From NCBI GenBank assembly GCA_020637165.1, contig JACJWN010000009.1, positions 1-64,000 on the forward strand: a DNA stretch of 64,000 nucleotides, read 5' to 3'. Source of the stretch: Mycolicibacterium sp. (GTDB lineage Bacteria > Actinomycetota > Actinomycetes > Mycobacteriales > Mycobacteriaceae). The notes under the pieces were generated by a model. The model was not told where the DNA came from, made no database searches, and saw nothing but the letters and a program-made list of their open reading frames with translations. Both the position numbers and the translations under genes were made by a program. Positions 59,107 through 64,000 of this stretch are shown piece after piece; the stretch's first letter is position 1, and every line of letters begins with the position of its first letter.

Positions 59107-59745
59107 TCAGTTCATGTTCCAGGGTTCGCCGTAGGTGGTGACGCTGTCGCCGGTCTTGGCGATCAGTCGGGCGAACGGGCGTAGCAGCACGCCGCCGGCG
59201 GCGCCGGTCACGGTGCCGTGGGCGTTGGCCACCGCCACCGAGCCCTCCGGGCCCTCGACGTCGACGGAAAAGGTGGCCACCTCCTGGATGCCCGGGCCGT
59301 TGCCCAGATCCGAGCTGATCGACACACCAGGGAACAGGTTCGGGGTGATGATCGAGCCCAGCGGGTCGAAGGCCAGCGGGGAGAGGCTGACGTCGTCAAG
59401 CAGGATGTTCGGCGTGGTGTAGCTGAAGTTGATGCCCACGCCCAGCGACCACGGGAAGCCGACCTGGTAGCCCAGTTCCAGGGTGCCGGCGAAGTCGTCG
59501 GCACCGGGGCCGACCACGCTGTAGCGGGCCTTGCCGGAGTGGAACCACTCACGGGTCAGCCGGTTGCGGTCCAGCGGGAACACCCCGTCGAGGAAGGTGT
59601 CCCACTGCTGGATGGTCATGGTGCGGCCACCGCCGTCGACCAGACTCATCTGGTTGTCCAGGTCCGCCGAGGCCGTCCCGGTACCGGCGAACAGGCCCGC
59701 CAACGCGGCGACCAGCGTCACCAGAACACGACCAATAGTCTTCAT
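59107..59745 (-). CDS. MspA-family outer-membrane porin
   Basis: 212 residues; signal peptide to about residue 27 (ASA cleavage), mature ~185. Very close to M. smegmatis MspA over QQWDTFLDGVFPLDRNRLTR, REWFHSGKARY, GADDFAGTLELGYQVGFPWS and the end TTYGEPWNMN. It forms octameric channels for small hydrophilic solutes. In the constriction, MspA has two adjacent aspartates then, two residues on, a third (DDGD); here the segment is NILLDDVSLS, so the third acid is serine and one residue is inserted downstream. By position it corresponds to the M. smegmatis msp gene near mprAB (mspC, from memory). Confidence 0.95.
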   Translation of the reverse strand: MKTIGRVLVTLVAALAGLFAGTGTASADLDNQMSLVDGGGRTMTIQQWDTFLDGVFPLDRNRLTREWFHSGKARYSVVGPGADDFAGTLELGYQVGFPWSLGVGINFSYTTPNILLDDVSLSPLAFDPLGSIITPNLFPGVSISSDLGNGPGIQEVATFSVDVEGPEGSVAVANAHGTVTGAAGGVLLRPFARLIAKTGDSVTTYGEPWNMN

Positions 59746-60287
59746 GGTCTCCCTAGCACGGTTCGGCGGTGATGCGGAGTCACCGGCGTGGATGCCGTCG
59801 GCTCCCGGAGGCGCCGACGACGGAACTTAAACGACACGAGGAAGATATCGGTAGGGCAACCGTCCGAGCAACGCGAACCACCCGATCCCGACGGCCGACC
59901 CCCCCGCGAGCCGGTTAGCTGTCCGCTGCCCACACCGGCCGGCCCGAGCCGACGCGCCCGGCACTGCCGGGCCCACCGATTCCGGACGCAACCCTCTTCG
60001 CGGAACCTGTGGGATGACAACCGAAACCCGCTGACGTGGTCAAAGATGATGTGGGGGAACATTTTCCCTTAGCCAGCGATCGCCCTGCTCGACATCTTCC
60101 GCGCCCCCGGGATCGCCCTCGTCGGAGGACTCCTGGGGCAGTTCGGATCCGAAAATTCTGTTAACTGTGCCTCTGTCCGGGCGTCGCGAGCCAGTCACAG
60201 CTAGCGCCAAATGTGACAAAGGTCACTTTGCTGGTGTTTTCGCACGTCACAGCTGTGAAACATGGTGTTTACCGAAAGTTCGCTGAT
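59746..60287. promoter_or_regulatory. 540-bp gene-free region upstream of the porin, with CRP-like and palindromic sites
   Basis: No coding frame is credible. The porin lies downstream on the minus strand and moaB2 ends at the other side. Two notable symmetric sites are TGTGA-N6-TCACT at 60212-60227 (one base off the CRP consensus) and the perfect palindrome TCACAGCTGTGA at 60247-60258. In M. smegmatis, as I recall, mspA is transcribed from a promoter several hundred bp upstream with a long leader, and this interval has the right size for that. No clear -10/-35 pair could be fixed. Confidence 0.5.
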
Positions 60288-60785
60288 TCAGATGTCCAGG
60301 CTCGACAGCTCAGCGATCACATGCGCGGCCAGCGGACACAACGTTGCCATACCGTCCCGCACCGCAGCCCGGGATCCGGCCAGATTCACCACCAGAGTGC
60401 TGCCGGATATGCCCGCGAGACCACGCGAGAGGCCCGCATCGGCACTGCCCGCTGCCAGCCCCGAGGACCGAAGCGCTTCGCCGATGCCCTTCAGTTCACG
60501 GTCCAGCACCGCCCGGGTCGCCTCGGGGGTCACATCGCGTGGGCTCACCCCGGTGCCGCCGACGGAGACCACCAGGTCCACGCCGCCGATCACCGCCGTG
60601 TTCAGAGCGTTGCGGATCTCCACCTCGTCAGCGGAGACCACCACGACACCGTCGACCACGAACCCCGCCTCGTTGAGCAGTTCGGTGACCAAGGGGCCGC
60701 TGTGATCCTCGGCGACCCCCCGGGCCCTGCGATCGTCCACCACGACCACCAGTGCGCGACCGGCCGAACCCTCGGGCTGTTCCAT
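60288..60785 (-). CDS. moaB2: MoaB2, molybdopterin-adenylyltransferase-like
   Basis: 165 residues from ATG 60785. MogA/MoaB fold with LVVVVDDRRARGVAEDHSGP at the N-terminus and VVSVGGTGVSPRDVTPEATR, the conserved GGTG motif that binds molybdopterin, and AGISGSTLVVNLAGSRAAV. M. tuberculosis MoaB2 (Rv0984) has been linked to SigE/stress control and lies beside pepD there as well. Gap to pepD is 80 bp. Confidence 0.93.
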   Translation of the reverse strand: MEQPEGSAGRALVVVVDDRRARGVAEDHSGPLVTELLNEAGFVVDGVVVVSADEVEIRNALNTAVIGGVDLVVSVGGTGVSPRDVTPEATRAVLDRELKGIGEALRSSGLAAGSADAGLSRGLAGISGSTLVVNLAGSRAAVRDGMATLCPLAAHVIAELSSLDI

Positions 60786-60865
60786 GGATGCCACCGTATA
60801 TGCGCGCGCCTGCCCTCGCGGTGACTCGCCGATCCCCGGGCCTCCCGGTTCGGTGACCACCCGGA

Positions 60866-62254
60866 TCACTGGTCCGCCTTGCCGAGCGTGACCTCGACCG
60901 TCTGGGGGTTGCCGGAACCGTCCAGGAAGGTCAGCTGAAGTTTCTCGCCGGGGGCTCGGGACCGCACGGCGGCCACCAACGCGTTGGCGCTGCCGATCAC
61001 CCGGTCGTCGACCCTCGTCACCACCACGCCGCTGGGGAGGCCGGCCTTGAAAGCGGCCCCATCCTTGACGACCTCGACGATCTTGGCGCCATGAGCGGTC
61101 ATGTCGTTGCTGACCTGCACACCGAGCGAGGCGTGCGAGGCGGTGCCGCTACTGATCAATTCATCGGCGATGCGCTTGGCCTGATCCACCGGAATGGCGA
61201 AACCCAGCCCGATCGAACCACTCGTCGCGTCACCGGAGTCGCCGCCCAGGGTGGCGATGGCCGAGTTGATGCCGACCAGTTCGCCGTTCATGTTCACCAG
61301 CGCGCCCCCGGAGTTGCCCGGATTGATCGCAGCGTCGGTCTGGATGGCATCGAGAACGGTGTTCTGGTTCTTTGCGTCCCCCCCGGCGGCCACCGGCCGA
61401 TTCAGCGCGCTGATGATGCCGGTGGTGACCGTGCCTTCCAGGCCCAGCGGGGACCCCACAGCGACGACGTCCTGGCCGACCCGCAGGTTCGCCGACGAGC
61501 CGAGAGCAATCGGCGTCAGCCCGGAAACCCCTTCGGCCCGGACGACCGCGATATCACTGGACGGGTCGGCCCCGACGACCGTGAACGGGGCGGTGCGGCC
61601 GTCGGCGAAGGTCACCGTGGAGGTGGTCGACTTGGCCGGAACACCGCCCTTCCCGGGAGCCCCGGGCAGACCCGGGAGTACCGGAGTGCCGTCCTGCGCG
61701 ACGCTCACGACGTGGCTGTTGGTCAGGATTAGGCCGTCCTCGGACAACACGATGCCCGAGCCCTCCTCGGAGGCCCGCCCCATCTTGGTCTCCAGCTTCA
61801 CCACGCTCGGCACCACCTTGGCGGCCACCTGCTCGACCGAGCCCACCGGCACGTTGGCGGTGGGGACGGCACGTCCGTTCGGCGCCGCGGTGGCGATCGT
61901 CGTGATTGGGCCACTCTGCGGCTGCGACATCACCGCAACCATCCCGCCCATCCCGGCCGACACCGCGGCGATCGCCAGCGCGCCGACGGTCAGCGCGACC
62001 GGGCGGGATCGCTTCCGGGCCGGCGCGCCGGTCACCGGAGGCAGGACGGCAGTATTTCCCGCCTGCGCAGCACGGTAGGGATCCCACGACTGTTGGGAGC
62101 CGGGCTGTTGGGCGCTCGCGTACCGCCAGTCGTAGGACGGCTGGTAGCCCGCCTGGGTCTGGTAGCCGCCCTGGGTGTAGCCGGCCCCCGCTTGCTGATT
62201 CGGCATGCCCCGGCCGGACTGCTGCGACGGCGAGTAACGCGGGTCGTCTGTCAT
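60866..62254 (-). CDS. pepD: HtrA-like serine protease/chaperone PepD
   Basis: Envelope protease of the MprAB/SigE stress network. From ATG 62254, 462 residues. The N-terminal ~85 residues are a Gln/Gly/Tyr-rich cytoplasmic tail, followed by one membrane segment (ALTVGALAIAAVSAGMGGMV) and the trypsin-like domain with His in ILTNSHVVSVA, Asp in SSDIAVVRAEG and Ser in NPGNSGGALVNMNG. A C-terminal PDZ domain (about 360-455) contains LPSGVVVTRVDDRVIGS. A short collagen-like insert (LPGLPGAPGKGG) sits in a loop after the His. GTG 62287 would add 11 residues. Confidence 0.95.
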   Translation of the reverse strand: MTDDPRYSPSQQSGRGMPNQQAGAGYTQGGYQTQAGYQPSYDWRYASAQQPGSQQSWDPYRAAQAGNTAVLPPVTGAPARKRSRPVALTVGALAIAAVSAGMGGMVAVMSQPQSGPITTIATAAPNGRAVPTANVPVGSVEQVAAKVVPSVVKLETKMGRASEEGSGIVLSEDGLILTNSHVVSVAQDGTPVLPGLPGAPGKGGVPAKSTTSTVTFADGRTAPFTVVGADPSSDIAVVRAEGVSGLTPIALGSSANLRVGQDVVAVGSPLGLEGTVTTGIISALNRPVAAGGDAKNQNTVLDAIQTDAAINPGNSGGALVNMNGELVGINSAIATLGGDSGDATSGSIGLGFAIPVDQAKRIADELISSGTASHASLGVQVSNDMTAHGAKIVEVVKDGAAFKAGLPSGVVVTRVDDRVIGSANALVAAVRSRAPGEKLQLTFLDGSGNPQTVEVTLGKADQ

Positions 62255-62326
62255 GGTCGCTGCTTTGCTCTTTCTGCTTGTCGACACGCGAGCGCGTCAT
62301 GTTTGATCCGGTCAGCTTGCCGGTTA

Positions 62327-63859
62327 CTACTGAGAATCCACTGAGATAACACTCGGTACGGCTGATGCGTTCCCATCGCCACGCCCAACCTCGTCGTTTG
62401 CTGGGGGGATTTCGCTCTGGGCGGATTCAGAGCGGTAGGACAAACCGGTCGGAAGGCCCGGTAAGAGCGCGTGGAAGGTGGTGCCGGGCGGCTGCCCGCC
62501 GGGCACAGTCTCCCCGATACGGATCATCCCACCGTGCTTGACCACGACCTGCTTGACGATCGCCAGCCCCAGACCTGAACCGGGCATGGCTCGGGCGGAG
62601 GTCGAACGGTAGAACCGCTCGAAGACCAGACCCCGTTCCTCCGGTTCGATGCCCGGACCCTGGTCGGACACCGTGAGTTCGGCGTGGGCGGCATCCACCT
62701 GGCGCAACCGCAGTGCCACCGTTCCGCCGGGCGGGCTCCACTTGGCCGCGTTGTCGAGCAGGTTCAGCACCGCCCGGGACAATCCCGCGGGGTCTCCGTG
62801 AATCTGCCAGCCGACAGCGTCGACGTCGAAACGGATATCGTTGCGACGCCGGCGGACACGCTCCAGGCTCCGGTCGATGACCTCGGTCATCTCGACGTCC
62901 TCGAGGACGCTGCCCCGCGCATTGTCCTCCCGGGTCAGATCCACCAGATCCCCCACCAGCGTGGACAGTTCCTCAATCTGACCGATGACGTCGCCACGCA
63001 GATCGGCCAACTCGCTCTCCGGGATCAGCGGAGCGCCTGGCGCGCTGGAGGCCATCAGCAACTCGACGTTGGTGCGCAGCGAGGTCAGCGGCGTCTTGAG
63101 TTCGTGCCCGGCGTCGGCGACGAGGCGGGCCTGCCGCTCGCGGGACTCCGCCAGCGCCCGCAACATCGCGTTGAACGCCTCGGTGAGCCTGGCCAGTTCG
63201 TCGCTGCCGAAAACCGGGATGGGCCGCAGGTCATCGGTGCGGGCCACCCGTTCGGTGGCCTCGGTCAGCTGAGCAACGGGGCGCAGACCGGTTCTCGCCA
63301 CCATTCCGCCGGCGACCGCGGCGATCACCACGCCGATACCTCCGACCGCCAACAGCACCCATTTGAGTTTCGTCATCACGGCGTTGGTGGGTTGCAGACT
63401 CTTGGAGATCAGCAGCGAACTGTCGTTGGGCAGGTGGATCGCCAGCACCCGCTGGTCCCCGACGGTGCGGCGCGACATGAATAGCTCGCCCCGGATGACC
63501 GCCTTCTCCGGCTGGCCGACCGGAAGGGTCTGCCCCTGCTGATTGGCGGTGTAGATGGAACGGCCCGGGTTGACCAACATCGCATTGACGTCGGAGTAGG
63601 CCGTTCCCTCGATGGCCTTGGCCGGGTCGGCAGCCAGCGAACCGCTGGCGATCAGGAGTTGCGCCCGGCTCTGCAACTGGTTGTCGATGTCGGAGTACAG
63701 CGCCGCGGAGACCACCGCGTACACCGCGACGGCCATCAGGACGACCACCATCGCCACCATGGACATCGCGAGCAGCATCACCCGCCATCGCAGCGACAGC
63801 GACGTGGTGGCTTTCTCCGGCACCCGGATGGCCTGCGCGCGCCGCCTCAGTCCAAACAT
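62327..63859 (-). CDS. mprB: Sensor histidine kinase MprB
   Basis: Envelope-stress sensor paired with MprA. 510 residues: TM1 (VMLLAMSMVAMVVVLMAVAV), a ~130-residue extracytoplasmic domain (contact for DnaK in M. tuberculosis), TM2 (WVLLAVGGIGVVIAAVAGGM), HAMP (about 185-240), HisKA with phosphorylated His in DAGHELKTPLTSLRTNVELL, and HATPase with NLLDNAAKWSPPGG, DQGPGIEPEERGLVFERFYR and SGLGLAIVKQVV. It is 18 nt downstream of mprA, so they form an operon. Confidence 0.97.
   Translation of the reverse strand: MFGLRRRAQAIRVPEKATTSLSLRWRVMLLAMSMVAMVVVLMAVAVYAVVSAALYSDIDNQLQSRAQLLIASGSLAADPAKAIEGTAYSDVNAMLVNPGRSIYTANQQGQTLPVGQPEKAVIRGELFMSRRTVGDQRVLAIHLPNDSSLLISKSLQPTNAVMTKLKWVLLAVGGIGVVIAAVAGGMVARTGLRPVAQLTEATERVARTDDLRPIPVFGSDELARLTEAFNAMLRALAESRERQARLVADAGHELKTPLTSLRTNVELLMASSAPGAPLIPESELADLRGDVIGQIEELSTLVGDLVDLTREDNARGSVLEDVEMTEVIDRSLERVRRRRNDIRFDVDAVGWQIHGDPAGLSRAVLNLLDNAAKWSPPGGTVALRLRQVDAAHAELTVSDQGPGIEPEERGLVFERFYRSTSARAMPGSGLGLAIVKQVVVKHGGMIRIGETVPGGQPPGTTFHALLPGLPTGLSYRSESAQSEIPPANDEVGRGDGNASAVPSVISVDSQ
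62328..62346 (-). promoter_or_regulatory. Probable MprA box driving pepD
   Basis: On the minus strand, TCTCAGTG and TCTCAGTA are separated by 3 bp (19 bp in all), seven of eight positions identical. MprA is known to bind two 8-bp direct repeats upstream of pepD and mprA. The site overlaps the last six codons and stop of mprB and ends 73 nt before the pepD ATG. Confidence 0.7.
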
Positions 63860-63877
63860 CAGGATCCAAACATCTAG

Positions 63878-64000
63878 CTAGGGCGGTGTCTCACGCAGCA
63901 CATAACCCACCCCGCGCACGGTGTGGATCAGCCGCGGCTCTCCCTCTGCTTCGGTCTTGCGGCGCAGGTAGCCGACGTACACCTCGAGGGCATTGCCGGA
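63878..64000 (-). CDS. mprA: Response regulator MprA, C-terminal end only
   Basis: The last 40 residues of the winged-helix effector domain are visible: [20 protein letters not shown], then [18 protein letters not shown], matching MprA/OmpR-family C-termini. The receiver domain lies beyond the window. Stop TAG at 63878-63880; mprB follows after 18 nt. Confidence 0.95.
   Translation of the reverse strand, partial: SGNALEVYVGYLRRKTEAEGEPRLIHTVRGVGYVLRETPP

Noticed and set aside
60213-60824. 203-codon plus-strand frame across the porin upstream region and moaB2
   Set aside because: Antisense to moaB2 and without homology-like features; the porin upstream part is better explained as regulatory.

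Overview
The window is chromosomal DNA of a fast-growing mycobacterium (Mycolicibacterium type). It is GC-rich and uses many GTG starts and 4-base start/stop overlaps. From about 3.4 kb to the right end the gene order follows the block known in M. tuberculosis as Rv1026 down to Rv0981: ppx2-DUF501-ftsB-eno-lpqU-mazG-mfd-TetR, glmU-prsA-lpqT-rplY-pth, pks16, ispE-ksgA-rpfB-tatD-metG-pabB-rsmI-pmt-arcA, an AlkB-like gene, a PatA/KATmt gene, sepX/glpR-rimJ-moeA1-galU, 5-FTHF cyclo-ligase, fmdB, a SAF gene, mscL, moaB2, pepD-mprB-mprA. An MspA-type porin between mscL and moaB2 sits where M. smegmatis carries one of its msp genes, which supports a rapid grower. Identifications rest on motifs and on remembered family sequences; no search was run.

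Left edge (1-3.4 kb): the 3' part of an N6-adenine DNA methyltransferase, probably the edge of an accessory or defence segment. It is followed by a 36-codon cysteine-rich reading frame with a strong ribosome binding site, and by an ATC-hydrolase-like gene interrupted by one in-frame TGA. Region 3.4-18.7 kb is housekeeping: polyphosphate hydrolysis, division, glycolysis, nucleotide sanitation, transcription-coupled repair, UDP-GlcNAc and PRPP synthesis, L25 and peptidyl-tRNA hydrolase, plus tRNA-Gln. Region 18.7-21.9 kb holds a tandem pair of small secreted proteins, a repeat-bearing lipoprotein and a fatty-acyl-AMP-ligase-like gene. Region 21.9-35.8 kb holds isoprenoid, rRNA-modification, resuscitation, protein-mannosylation and arginine-deiminase genes, an AlkB-like gene under a likely LexA box, and several lipoproteins.

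Region 35.8-43.4 kb contains the most distinctive metabolic locus. A type III polyketide synthase, an ICMT-like membrane methyltransferase and an FAD oxidoreductase overlap as one operon, like the phenolic-lipid operons of Streptomyces. A second membrane methyltransferase, a COMT-like soluble methyltransferase and an MmpL transporter flank it. Region 43.6-52.3 kb is carbon and energy metabolism: glycogen phosphorylase, a phosphoketolase broken by a 1-base deletion and carrying two 51-bp repeats, an alpha/beta hydrolase, polyphosphate:AMP phosphotransferase, and two small membrane proteins.

Region 52.3-64 kb links division (SepX/GlpR with the gephyrin-like MoeA1/Glp) with envelope stress. It holds a CIRCE operator before the FmdB-type gene, the mechanosensitive channel, the porin with a long non-coding upstream region, and the MprAB-PepD stress system with an apparent MprA box inside the end of mprB.
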